DNA of 64,000 nucleotides from Sphaerulina vaccinii (GCA_022570795.1 JAKUDP010000008.1:868001-932000), one strand, 5' to 3'. Counted from the stretch's first letter, positions 27,263 through 38,900 are shown. Numbers and translations: made by a program. Notes: a model not told the origin generated them from the letters alone.

Positions 27263-28046
27263 GTAATTATTATTTTAAAGTTCTTTAGCTTTGCTATATA
27301 GACCCTAGATTAAGGTAAAAGATAGTACTTTTATATTATTACCTATATAGCTTAGAGCTAGCTAGCTAACTAAACCCTTATTTTTACTTTTAGCCTTATT
27401 AGCCTTATTATTAGCTATCTACTATAAATACCTCTTCTAATATACTAAGACTACTACTATTTACTTATTTCTAATACTAATAATACTTATAACTACAATT
27501 CTAGATATATAGATAGAGCTCCTTCCTATTAGTAATAATATACTTAATTTGCTCTCTTATATAAAGTATAGTATTAAGAATAATAGCCTCTAATTACTTA
27601 TACTAAGTACTCTTCGAATAAACTATATCTACTACTCGACTATAGATATATAGTATATTGCCTTGCTTCTAGTATAGAAGGTAGTCTAGTAAGACTATTA
27701 GGAACTTGTCGAGGGTATTATATAGCTATAGTATCGATAGCGCTAGCGCTAGGGAGGGAGGGGGTATATTAGCGCTAGTAAGGTCGATAATAGCCTCCTA
27801 CTATAATTAGTTACTTCTACCTACTCCTAATCGATTATATATACCTTATTGCCTATACTAGATTATAAGAATAAGCTAAATTATAGTAAAGAGAGTAATT
27901 GTCGGTAGGTTAAGAAGAGAAGAAGCCTAGGAGGCTAAGATACGACTATATACGGCGGCAGTACACCTAGACAGATAGACAGACAGCGACGTTATACTTA
28001 ATTGTACTAGCTTTATAGAGGCCTCTGCTTGATTGTACTACGCTAA
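27263..28046. other. AT-rich transition zone with a G-rich tract
   Basis: No gene or retroelement domain is recognised here. A G-run (about 27752-27764, GGGAGGGAGGGGG) sits between AGCGCTAGCGCT and AGCGCTAG words and is followed by TATATTAG. This arrangement resembles a polypurine tract before an LTR start, but no matching LTR pair was found. CpA and TpG reappear from about 27,950. Confidence 0.55.
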
Positions 28047-28763
28047 TTAGTTAGTACAGTACGTACTGGCGTGTACTGACCATCGACCACCCTGTCCTTT
28101 ATTGAATGCGGCCACTGCCGTGGTGTTGTCTGAGTCACTGATAACATGGTGTGACTGCCACTGCCAATGAGCTAGTGCTAGCGTAACGGCTTGCGTCTCG
28201 GCCACGTTAATATGAGCTTTCCGGGGATGTGAGTGAGGTAGATTGCCATCTAGCCGCGGTAGGCTAAGCATGTGGTCGACGCGGATAAGGTGAAGGTTGT
28301 TGCGCCAGTTGGCAGTGCCACCGTAGTACCAAAAGGAACCGTAAACAGTGTCTGAGGCGTCGGTGAAGAGCCGCAATATTGGTGAATCCGGCGCCATAAG
28401 GAGCACGCCGTTGGTGTAAGTGAGCGCTAATAGCCACCAGTGGAGGTCCTCTAGGAGAGGCTGTGGCAGCCTGCGGTTTCCGCCAATATTGCGTGTAACG
28501 GCGATGAAGCAGTAGAGTGAAGAAGTGTTGCTCCTGCCAAGGCGAACTGCCTTTGCACACCAGGCTAGATGGTCACCGAGCCGCTTAGCGTTGTGGCAAT
28601 AAGACTGTCCCTCCAGGACACAATCTTGACCTCGAACCCCAGAACGGATACGAGCAAAGTACGCAGCAGCTCCAGAACGGCTACCGCTATGTCCAGCATG
28701 TCCCCTTGTGGCTCCGATGTCAATCAGTAGCGTTGGATGATAGGAGGAAGCTGTGGCGGGCAA
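28047..28763 (-). pseudogene. DIRS-like retrotransposon fragment (RT thumb and RNase H)
   Basis: The open frame of about 238 codons has no ATG at its beginning (TTG), so it is a fragment. It contains the RT-to-RNase H junction typical of DIRS/Ngaro-type tyrosine-recombinase retrotransposons: AKAVRLGR (residues 70-77) and LLEDLHWWL (103-111). An RNase H fold with the triad LFTDASD (Asp135), HINVAET (Glu189) and SDSDNTTAV (Asp212) follows. No tyrosine recombinase or upstream RT core is visible. Unlike everything to its left it is not RIP-altered and is rich in CA and TG. A retained single-copy fragment is the simplest reading. Assignment to DIRS rather than another RT-RNase H lineage is from motif style only. 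Confidence 0.66.
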
Positions 28764-29290
28764 TTGGGAAAAAATTCTTCAGTGCACCCATGGGGCAAGA
28801 TGACGAGGTCGTGTGGGACAAACGTGATGGAACATTCACGAATCGGTCGAAAAGATGGTCGGTCCATCTCTGCTTCAGTGAAGAGGATTTTTCAAAGTGT
28901 GAAACGACTATTGCGGTTTGGCAAGGAGAGCGCACCGCAGTTGGCAGCGTAGTAGCGTCGTCAGCCGGCGTGCCAGCTGCAGACAACACGTACAGTAACA
29001 GCCCATCAGATTAGCGCTACGAGAGCACTGCCCAGTATATCATGTGCGCCCACCAACATACTCCGCCAACACGAAACCACTGCAAGATCTTTGCTGTTAT
29101 GATATCAAACGCATCCGCCGCGGCTGCAAATTACACATACCGATCGTTCTCGTTGGCCTTCTCGCGCCCAGTACTGTAATCGTGGTACCGATGAACTAAC
29201 ATGACTCCGATCTCGATTGTAGGTTGAAGTTGGCTCCATATCGAGTGTCCTGATTGTCGATGATGTGGCGCCTCTATCAGAATTGAAGCA
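28764..29290. other. No supported gene
   Basis: Only short overlapping frames on both strands occur here, none with a recognisable motif. It may hold decayed upstream parts of the DIRS-like fragment (minus) or the lost N-terminus of the NACHT pseudogene (plus), but I cannot show either. Confidence 0.5.
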
Positions 29291-29298
29291 ATTCTTCG

Positions 29299-29851
29299 AT
29301 TCGTCACTTGTGGATGCATGGAAAAGCGGGTTGTGTCAAGACGGTGCTCTTCTCGACAGCTGTTAAAAACATAAGAGCATACTGCGAAGGTCAGCCTGAT
29401 GCCGGATACGCCGTGTTCTACTTCTCATTCTCCAACGAGCTGAAGCAGCAGTTTACAGATCTGCTCGGCGCGCTCGTCGCACAGCTCTGGTAGAAAGGGC
29501 CGGCTCTCGCGATGTTGCAGCAGGCGTTCAACAAGCCCAACAGAAGCGCACTGGTAGCGCAGGAGCTCGAGAACAATCCGCTTGGCTGCTTCGAAGCGTA
29601 CCGAAACGTGATCCTGCTCGTGGCTGCAGTCGACGAGTGTCCTAAGAACAGCGACGGGCGGCAAAGTGTGTTCGAATGCCTAATCAGAGTATCTCAGAAG
29701 GCACAAAATGTCGATGTTTTTGCAAAAAGCCGCGAGCTCTACTAATGTTTGCTCGCGGACGCTTCGCTACAGAGCGCTATTTTCCTCCCAATGAACATTG
29801 CGAATAGTTTGGTGTCATCAGAGATTTCTGATTGCATATGCCAGTCGTGAT
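29299..29851 (+). pseudogene. NACHT-domain (NLR/STAND type) pseudogene
   Basis: The plus-strand frame reads a NACHT core: LWMHGKAGCVKTVLFSTAV (Walker A region), then FYFSFSNELKQQ and LLGALVAQL, an in-frame TAG at 29491-29493, then in the same frame NPLGCFEAY and the Walker B region ILLVAAVDECP. A second break near 29,745 shifts the frame before MNIANSLVSSEI, which matches the INIxNSLVDADI segment of fungal NACHT proteins. Besides the stop and frameshift, the Walker A glycine of GKT is replaced by valine (GTC), predicted to destroy nucleotide binding. Such proteins are signalling ATPases in fungal non-self recognition. N-terminal effector and C-terminal repeat domains are absent. It ends just before the 3' end of the convergent HET gene. 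Confidence 0.82.
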
Positions 29852-29873
29852 TGTGACACTGCTGATACGCATT

Positions 29874-31903
29874 TCAACCCATCAGGTCCAGGGTAGATCC
29901 GTGCTTGTCCAGGACTGTATCCCAATAGCGATTTGTATGTTCTGCACAACACCGCGCACATACAACTTTCTCGAAGATGTTTGTGGGACTCTGACAAATT
30001 CCTAGTCTTTGGAAGCAAGTGCCGCATCCAGTGACCCCATCCCCCATCTCGATCGGTTGGAGGATCAGTCCATCAACGCGTGTCATAGTCTGCAAGGCGG
30101 GAAAAAGGAGGATGCTAGGCTCCTCTGCAAAACACGCATCCGAGTCAAACTCTGTCGACAGGGTGCGTCTGTCCATACTCGAAAGCAAAACCAGAACCCC
30201 GTTGAATTTCAAGCTTGGTCGAGCGTCCATCTGTACCACACAATCACTTGCACAGTACTTCTCGAGACTGACTGTACACGCACCAACGAAGTGGGCTAAA
30301 CGTATACGAAAAGGCACCTGCTCAAGATGTGTGCTCACAAATTTGGTCTCTTGTGTGCGCGAGGCCCAAGACCAGGATGGCAGGACCGTTGTGCGAGAAG
30401 CGCCATGGTTGCGGTCTTCCTCCACGTCCCATAAGAGCTGTTCTGGCAGACAAGAACTCCATAAACCGTGCATGTATTCGTGTAAAGCTGGTGTCAAGAC
30501 CTGCTCGAGACGCTCGACGATGCCGCGAAATGCGACGAGCTTATCGCTCGACCTCGTAAAGGTCTTCCTGGAGTAGTCACGCACCAGACAACACCACAAT
30601 ACGTGCAAATCTTGTGCACCCATTCTCTTGTTGGGCAGGTCAGGTGAAAGCTCTTTGAACCTTAAGACAAAATTGTCTGAACATGTGCCAGGAAAGTTTA
30701 CACCTGTTGGGAAAGCTGTAGAAGCACGCAGCGAACAGCATTCCCAATACTGCTGATGGCCGAAATGAACCGTCCTGGTCGACAGTAATCGTTCTTGAAA
30801 TGTCCAACCTCTGGAATAAAGGACGGATTCTCGGAGCGTCTGGTCAAAGTTGTCCGGCTTCCAGCAGATGAGACTTTCACTTGCAGCGTCATTATCGGAT
30901 ACTCGAAGGATGCAGCCCACCACCTCTGTATTGTTGCTTGGTCTGACGTCGTTGGAGTTCGAGAGTTCTCCGAGAGGGGCAAGGTTGAGCACACCTCGAG
31001 AGTATATTCGATGCATCAATGACGCTTGCTGTAGCCAGTCGTCCTGGGAGTCTTGAATGATGCATAACGAATCGGTCCATATGTGCTCAAAGCCTAGCCG
31101 CCTGATCAGTGCAATTGCTTCCTTGAAGTGCGAAGGGAATTCATCTAGCGACAAAGTCTGATATCGCTCCAGAATGGTTGCTTTGGTTGTCGCCCCAGCC
31201 TTCGTAATGTTGGACCAACGATGACTCAAAGTAATATATCTACTATCCGATTCCGGCCCAGAAATGTCGGCATCCACAAGCCATTGCTTATCGTCAACAT
31301 CAAGATATACAAGACGAATCTTGGCACTTGTGTTGTCCTGATTCCGCTGTCGGTCGTTGCAGCTTTTGTGAAGCGAAGCGCAATTCTTGAGCCATTCGCT
31401 GATCTGCAGGGCAATACTTTCAGTGGCCATGCGGTAGCCCATGAGGTTGTGACTGTCGGCGCCGAGTTCTTGGTAACAGATGCCTGTTTTACCACCATCG
31501 ATCGTGCTTGAGTCGAGCATCCACTGCAGAGGTCCAGAACCGTCCCTGCGATTGCATTTGATAACTGGCACTAATCGCATATCGAAAGTGTTGAGATTTG
31601 CAGCACATGCCCGGATCGTCCAGCCCGGACAGTCAGGGAGGAGGTGTAGAGAAAAGACATCTTGTCTATGCGCGAGCGGCTTTTCACACAAAGAGCCTGT
31701 TGCCACTCGGGACGTGATACAAGCAAGGACTGTGCGACAAAATTGGCATCCATTCTTTTCGCATTGTACAAGTTTCCTGAGTTGAAAATTTTGGAGTAAA
31801 GTACCATGACATACGTCAAAGCGGGCACCGTCGAGACGCTCGTCAAACGTTCCGCCATAGAGCCATACGTGACACTGGCGGCAGCCTAGACTCCCATCCT
31901 AGA
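29874..31903 (-). CDS. HET-domain (heterokaryon incompatibility) protein, 5' end unresolved
   Basis: A long minus-strand frame ends in TGA at 29874. All three HET blocks (PF06985) are present: YITLSHRW, then HIWTDSLCIIQDSQDDW with a following YSRGVLNLA, then YSRGWTFQERLLSTRTVHF, roughly 31,240 to 30,750. HET proteins trigger cell death after fusion of incompatible hyphae and often pair with NLR genes. The frame stays open upstream of the first GTG at 31706 to a TAG near 31,901-31,903 and adds Cys-rich GCRQCHVW and CEKNGCQFCR segments typical of N-termini in this family, but contains no ATG. An upstream exon is therefore likely, with a possible 3' splice site CTAG just before GCTGCCGCC. The C-terminal 300 residues match no domain I know. 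It is intact after the HET domain and not RIP-altered. Confidence 0.85.
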
Positions 31904-32444
31904 CTCTTTGCCGTAATCATTCTGACTCCGGTATCCAGATGCGATACCCCGCTTGCGCATCTGCCGGTTCTGTTGCAAGGTGTAAAAGTGTCTCCCACAT
32001 ACGAAGGAGTTAGTATCTATCGGGTCATACCCCACATGGAATCGCGACATACCTTCTGCGGCAATAGCGACAACCCCTCGCACACTTGACCGATCGAGAT
32101 TCTGAAAGCTGCAGTTTGTTCGCCCGATAGTGAAGCACAAGTCACTCCGCAATCAATCTGTGGCGAAGCGTGTGGTCGTTGCGAGAACTGCTGCCAAGTG
32201 TTGGTCGAATTTGGCCTATGACTCAAAAAATACGAACTCCTTCGTAATCTCACATGCATCCGGGTGAACCGTCAGCATGGACTAACAACATACTGCCCAA
32301 CGCTCCTCTACAATAAGAGTGTGCAACGCTGCGGACAGACCTTATCCTCCTCTAGCACCACTGTACTATCAGCTCCTCGCACGTCCGATACCGCCTCCCA
32401 CATCCGAGACCCCTTATACACCGGATCATAACACGACCGCGACT
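31904..32444. promoter_or_regulatory. Divergent intergenic region, HET gene and secreted protein gene
   Basis: The two genes are transcribed away from this 0.54-kb segment, which must carry both promoters and probably the first exon of the HET gene (minus). Pyrimidine-rich stretches (about 32,340-32,440) precede the ATG of the secreted protein gene. No specific factor site is recognised. Confidence 0.5.
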
Positions 32445-32809
32445 ATGAAGCTCTCCGTCCTGAACCCGATCCTTATTTCAAGCGCAATGCTTCTGCCTTC
32501 GGCACTATGCGCCCTCACAGGAATAAACTGTTGTAAAAATTACTACGACAGCTGCAAAGGGTCAGGCCATTACGGCTGTGTGGCTCTCAACTCGCATCCC
32601 AATTGTGTACGCACGACCAACGACCAAGCCTGCAGATCTCAGTGTCCGAATCGTTTTTCCTACCTAACCGAGTAAGTTCCTATGGAGGAAAGAACCTAGG
32701 TGTTCATGTTCCTCTTAATGTTCTCGAGCTCACAGATAATAGTTCCAACACCTGCATTTGCTCCTCTCAGGATGCCGGCAGCGCCAATAATCGCGTTTGC
32801 GGGACCTAG
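32445..32809 (+). CDS. Small secreted cysteine-rich protein (effector candidate), 2 exons
   Basis: The start ATG at 32445 begins a hydrophobic signal peptide of about 23 residues ending SALCA. The unspliced frame stops at 32675 with only seven cysteines in the mature part. That stop overlaps a GTAAGT donor at 32672. Using the acceptor ...GATAATAG at 32742 (71-nt intron, branch-like GCTCAC) joins a second exon that reads NTCICSSQ...RVCGT and stops at 32809. The spliced product is about 97 aa with ten cysteines in about 74 mature residues, an even number consistent with disulfides. The deduced splice is inference. The family is not recognised. It lies less than 0.5 kb from a RIP block, as fungal effector genes often do. 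Possible roles are host interaction, antimicrobial activity or cell-wall function. Confidence 0.72.
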
Positions 32810-32889
32810 GGGAGGGGAATATGGAGATGAAGAAGAAGTTATTCCGAGAGCTTGCAATGGGTGGAGTGGAGGAGATAGGTCATGTCCTT

Positions 32890-33233
32890 ACTAGTAGTGA
32901 TGTTGGACAAGAATAGCTATACTAGGGATATTAATTATTTATTTACTATAACTCTATTATTATAAATAGTTATAGATCGAGTAGTTAGTCGATTATACCT
33001 AAGCTATTATATTCCTTCTATAGATAGTAGCAAACTATACTAGAGCTAAAGAGCTCTAGTATACCGAAGTTCTAATTAATTAGTTAGAGACTATTATATA
33101 CTTTATACTATCTATAGTTACTTTCTACTAATATCTATACTAGAAAGTAGAGAAGTATTATAAACTATCTAGTATATAGCTTTTTTTAACTATAGCTTTT
33201 ATTCGAATATATATTCTATTCTAATAGAATAGT
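32890..33233. other. AT-rich RIP-type DNA, left flank of chromovirus C
   Basis: No gene is seen. Composition switches sharply from normal to CpA-depleted at about 32,890, right after the region downstream of the secreted protein gene. The last five bases (ATAGT) are the target duplication of chromovirus C. Confidence 0.7.
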
Positions 33234-33595
33234 TATTATAGTTTATATACTATAGAAATATTTCTATAGATTTTCTAGATATATATTATATATAGAAGTA
33301 ATTAGTAGCGCTTAGACTAGGCCTACTACTAATTATACTAAGTACTCTAATTATACTAAGTAGGCCTTAATTAGAGTAATTAGAGTAATTAATAAAACTA
33401 GAAATTTTTTTTATATATATAGGTAATAAATATTATAGTTATAGATAGTTATTATATATAACTTACTATTCTATTTTACTAATTAGAATATAAAAACTTT
33501 CTTTACTTACTTTCTTATAGATATATTAATAAGCTCTAACTAGATTAAGCTTAGCTTCTACTTAGTAAAATTATTAGATTCTCTATAATCTAATA
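33234..33595 (+). repeat. 5' LTR of chromovirus C
   Basis: This 362-bp LTR aligns with 39567-39928 at constant offset 6333, without gaps. By eye I count about 20 differences, all C/T or G/A. In about 16 of them this copy carries the T or A state. Confidence 0.92.
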
Positions 33596-33999
33596 GCTTT
33601 ATATATTTTTATAATATATCTATTATAGAAAGCTCTAGAGAAACTTCTATCTCTAGTAAAGTAGGAACTATTTAATCTTTATAAACCTAGGCAAATACTA
33701 GATAACTCGACTTTAAAAATTTTAAAGTTACTAAGCTAGACCTCTATTATAGAGACTATAATAAACTATCTACCTAGTTTAATTAACTAGCTTTATACTT
33801 TAGGTTTAATAAAGTTAAAAATAAAAATAAAATACTATTTACTTCTATCTTCCTTTATAGATATACTAAATACTAGCTTAAGCTATATCTAGAATTCTAC
33901 CTCTATAATAATAAAAATAAAAATAGAATCTTTACTAAGTATAATTAGTTTAGAAGCTAGATAACTACTCTATTTAGAATTTCTAATAAAGTTAGTACT

Positions 34000-36900
34000 A
34001 CTATCTATATTATATAGTATTTTAAATAGACTACTTCTATATCTAAGTATATAGCTAAGTTCTAGAAGTATATATATATTATTAGTTAGAATAATAAAGC
34101 TTTCTAAGTAATATACTATAGGAGTTTTAAGAATTAAGTTAAAGACGAACTAGCCTATACTAAGTAAGTAGTTATTATTAAGAACCTTACCTAGTTAATT
34201 AAGGAAACTATTAAAATCGATAATAGCCTCTATAAACAAGCTCTCGAGAAATAGTATAACTCTAAAGTAGCTAGAGTAGCTAGATATACTACTAAATAAT
34301 AAGGAAGAACTAGCTACTTCTTAGCTAGAAACAAGTACTAAGAATAATAGTAACTAAGGTCGTAGCTATACTATAGTCTATAACTAATAGAGCTTAATAA
34401 TATTAAGAAAAGTAAGAAGTTTAGAACTAGAAGTAAAAAAAAGCTTTATAAAAAGTAAAAAAAACTAACCTATTATAGATATAGTAAAGAAAGCTATATA
34501 AAGAAGGACTACTATTCGAAGAATATAGTATAGTAATAGCCTTTTAATATAATATAATAGAAGGGAAATAGATAAGAAGGTTATAATAAATCTATAACCT
34601 TTTATAAAAAAGTCTAATTCTTTAGTATAATAGAATAATAAATAAACCTCGACTTATACTAAGAAAGATAAGTCGAATATAGAAGCCTTTACTAGCGATT
34701 CTATTATAATAACTTATACTAAATATATATATCTTCTAAGAAGGATACAAACTTTTAGCCTAGCCCTCTAGGTAAAAATATAAGTTTATAGCTAATCTAA
34801 TAGTATAGAAATAGAAGCAAACTACTATCTATTCTAGATAAACTATAAGAACTCTATTCTAAGCTAAGGCTTACTAATAAAGAAAATATTAATAAGTCTT
34901 ATTATAATAAAGAAAATTACCTTTCTAAAATCGAATCTAAAAAGAAAGAATAAAACTAGTCTATAGAAGGAAGTTCTAAAAAGAAGTAACTTTCTAAATA
35001 TAATAAAAATAATAAAAATAATAAAAATAAGAGTTCTAAAAAATTAGATATAGATATTAAGATTATAACTTTTACTATAGATATACTAAGTTAAATTAAA
35101 CAAATTATTCTAAACCTAGTATAGAATTATAAATATATTTTTCTAAAAGTTAAAAGAAGAAGATACCTCTATCTATCTAAGCTAGATACTATACTTAATA
35201 GAATAAGATATATATTCTAGAATTACTAATATATCGAAGTTAACTATAGGTTCGATACCTTTATATAAGAAAAAGTTCTAATTAGAAGTATATATACTCT
35301 ATTTAGGTATATTACTCTAAATAGGGAAATTGTTATAAACTAGATATACGAAGCTATTAAGGAACTCTAGAGAAAGTATACTCTTACCTAGTAATATTAA
35401 TCTAAAACTACCTATAATAAGATATAGGTAGAAAGGAATCTATATTAGATAATTAAAAAAATAGAATAATAGATCTATAAGTAGCTTGCTAAAGAAGCTA
35501 CTATTACCCTATTAGGAAAAGAATTAACTCCTAGGAAATAAGTATTCCTAGAGAGTTCTATAATATAAATACTTAAGTATTAATAATAGTTTTCTATATA
35601 AAAATTATTATTAATAGTTATAAGCTACTAGCTATAATAGACTCTAGAGTAAGTAGGAACTTTACCTCTAAGTTATTTATAAAATATTATAGACTTGCAA
35701 CCTAGTATAAGAAAGAAGAGTATAAATTAATTATAGTAGATAGATTATTCTTACCTAGTATAGAGTAAGAGATAATACTACTACTACTTACTATCTAATA
35801 GTACTACGAGATAATTGTTCTAGATATTACTAATATAGCTAGTTATAATATTATTCTAGGTATACCTTAGTTAAGAAAGTATAATCTAGTAATCGACTAG
35901 AGAAAAGAAGTACTTATATTTAAAGAATATAATTATATTATTAATATTTAGCCTATATAGTAGTAGCGTTCGCTAGTAGATAAGGCTAAATAGTTTAACT
36001 AGACTAAACTTGCGCTACCTAGAGCTATAGAAGTAGACTTACTCTAGATAGATACCTCGATAATAGTATAGGATTACGAAGTTATAGGTACTAATAGAAG
36101 TAATACTCTATTAAAGGATACTACCTTAGAACTAGATATCTCTAAAGAGTATTAAAAGTAGTCGAAACTCTTTAAAAAGGTCGAGGAACTAGAAGCCCTA
36201 CCTAAATACTAGAAATAGAACTATAGGATTATACTAATACCTAATAGAGAGCCTCTATTTGAACTATTATAAAAGAAATCTAAAAAAGAGCTCTAGGAAG
36301 AAAACAAATAGTTAAAGAAGATACTTACAAAATAATAGATCTGTAAGTTATAATCTAGTATAGAAGTACTAACTATATTTGTTCTAAAACCTAATAGGAA
36401 GTTATAACTAGTAGTCGATTATCGAAGACTTAATAAAATTACTATTAAGAACTAATATCTACTATCTAATATTAAAAAACTATAAGATAGACTTACTGGA
36501 TCTAACTAGTATACAAAAATCGATCTATAAAACGCATTCTATACTATCTATATAGTAGAAGAAAAAGAATAGAAAATAGTATTCCAAATATACTATAGGC
36601 TTTATAAGTTTAGAGTTATACCTATAGGACTAACTAATATACTAGCCTCCTACTAGGAGATAGTAAATAATATTCTTAGAGACCTACTTAATATATATAT
36701 TATTATATATATAGACGATATTCTCGTCTATACTAAAAGGCCTCTATAGGAATATATTAAATAAGTCTAGAATATTTTCTAATAACTTATAAATATAGAA
36801 TTCTATACTACTCTAGAAAAGTATAAGTTCTATAAGAAAGAAGTTAAGTTCCTAGAATTTATTCTAAGCCTTTAAGGAATTAAGATCGATCTAGCAAAGA

Positions 36901-38900
36901 TAGAGTCGATACAAACTTAGCTAGTACCTAAAATAGTTAAGGAAGTATAATTATTCCTTAGACTAGCTAATTATAACTAGAAGTTTATTAAGGACTACTT
37001 AAGGCTCTCTATACTATTAAACGAGCTTATATAGAAGGATAGAAAGTAGAGCTAGAGTATAGACCAAGCAAAGGCCTTTAAAGTACTTAAGATATTATAC
37101 TAGTACTATAATTATTCGATAGGAAATACAAGGTTAAACTAGAGACTAATATATCGGATATAGCTATAGAAGTATACTTTATATAAAAGTATAATAGAAA
37201 GAGATACCTAGTAGCTTACTACTCGAGGAAACTAACTCCTATAGAATAGAACTATAATATCTATAATAAAGAGTTGCTTATAATTATTACTATAATATAG
37301 TACTAGCGAGTATATATAGAAGGAGCCTCTAAGCTTATAATTCTTTCTAATTATAAGAATCTAACTTACTTTACTACAACAAAAGTACTAACCTAATAAT
37401 AGGCCTACTAGTCGGAACTACTTAGTTAATATAAGTTCGAAATCTACTATATACTAGGAAAGGACAATAGTCGAGCCGACGTACTAAGCCGCTAAAGTAA
37501 CTATATAGAAGGAAAAGAACTAGTATACTAGAAAGTACTTAGAGCTAATCTAGATAGAAGCCTAAGCTCGAACTTAATAGAGTTTAACTATATTATATAG
37601 GTTCTTTAGAATATAGAAGAATAGTTCCCTATACTATAAAAGAAGTATTAGGTACTAAAGGACCGAGAGAATAAGTATATATAATACTACTATAACAATC
37701 TATAATATAGATACTCTAGAACTATAAAGACTATAGAGTTAATTTAAAAAAAACTTTAGCTTTCTATATATATATAAATATATATTATAATATATTAAAT
37801 GCTACAAGTCCTACTAATAGAATAAGGCAGACTAATATATAAAATATAGATATATCTAATTCTATACTCTTCTATATTAACTATAAAACAAAGTTATAAT
37901 AGACTTTATTATAAAGTTACTTTTATTATAGAACTAGATTATAGGAATTAGCTACGATATAATACTAGTTATAATTAATAGGCTCTCTAAATATATATAC
38001 TTTATTACTACTAGTAAGATATATACTACTAAGTAACTTGGATACCTTATTATAGATAGACTTATAAAATATTATAGATTTCTAAAAGTATTTATTATAG
38101 ATAGAGATAAGCTCTTTACCTCTAACTACTAGAAGACCTTGGTCGGCATACTCGGAATCAAATACAAGCTATTAATAGTATATTATCCTTAGATAGATAG
38201 GTAAACTAAAAGAATAAACTAAATACTAGAATAATACTTATAATACTATATTAATTATATATAAGATAACTAGTTAGTGCTACTACTAATAGTATAGCTT
38301 ATACTAAATAATTAGTAATTAGAGATAATAAAGGCTATACTATTCTTCTTGAATTATAAGTAAAACCCAAACCTCTTCGAAGAACTTTTATTTTACCTAT
38401 AAGTAGAATATACTATAATTATAAGTAAAGATCTAAAGAACTTCTATAAGAAACTAGAAAAACGAATTACAGACTCGCAACTAATAATAGCTAGGCTATA
38501 TAATAACAAATAAAAAATAGTACCTTAGCTAAAAAGAAGGGATAAGGTCTATCTTTTTATAAAAAACTTTAAAATAAAGAAAAAGATAAAGAAACTAGAT
38601 TAAGTAAAAGTCGGACTATTTTTAATTAATAAGCTATAAGAGCTAGTTAACTACTAACTTAAACTACTAAAGAACGTAAAGATCTACCTAGTATTCTATA
38701 TATTATTACTAGAATCTATAGATACTAAAATACTTTACTAAGAGATATTCTACTTCTAATCTAAAAAAGAAAATATATTTAAAGTAGAGAGGATTCTAAG
38801 ACAAAAGGATTAGAACTACTTAGTTAAGTAGAAAGAATATAATAACTTAGAAAATACCTAGGAACTAGAATCTAATCTTATAAAGTACTACTAGCTTCTA
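34000..38900 (+). pseudogene. gag-pol of chromovirus C
   Basis: The CCHC relic, RT with intact YIDD, integrase SMDFI-type motif and chromodomain follow each other in order. Frames are closed by TAG at former Trp and Gln codons. Some stretches (about 36,480-36,740) stay open for tens of codons. Limits are approximate. Confidence 0.8.

Larger units (their letters stand above)
1..27950. repeat. RIP-degraded AT-rich retrotransposon block
   Basis: The stretch is dominated by T, A, TA and CTA words. CpA and TpG are very scarce while CpT, CpC and CpG cytosines survive, which is the footprint of repeat-induced point mutation (C to T in CpA on both strands). Retroelement protein motifs can still be read, but glycine, histidine and cysteine codons are turned into serine and tyrosine codons and Trp or Gln codons into TAG. 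No intact gene is supported. Bases 1-856 are the same kind of DNA with no boundary I can define. The block ends near 27,950-28,046, where normal composition returns. Confidence 0.93.

Noticed and set aside
28706..29014. Short frames of 71-102 codons on both strands between the DIRS-like fragment and the NACHT relic
   Set aside because: No motif and they overlap each other in several frames; kept only as unassigned spacer.
31221..31785. Plus-strand frames opposite the HET gene
   Set aside because: Antisense shadows without motifs; the minus strand carries all HET blocks.
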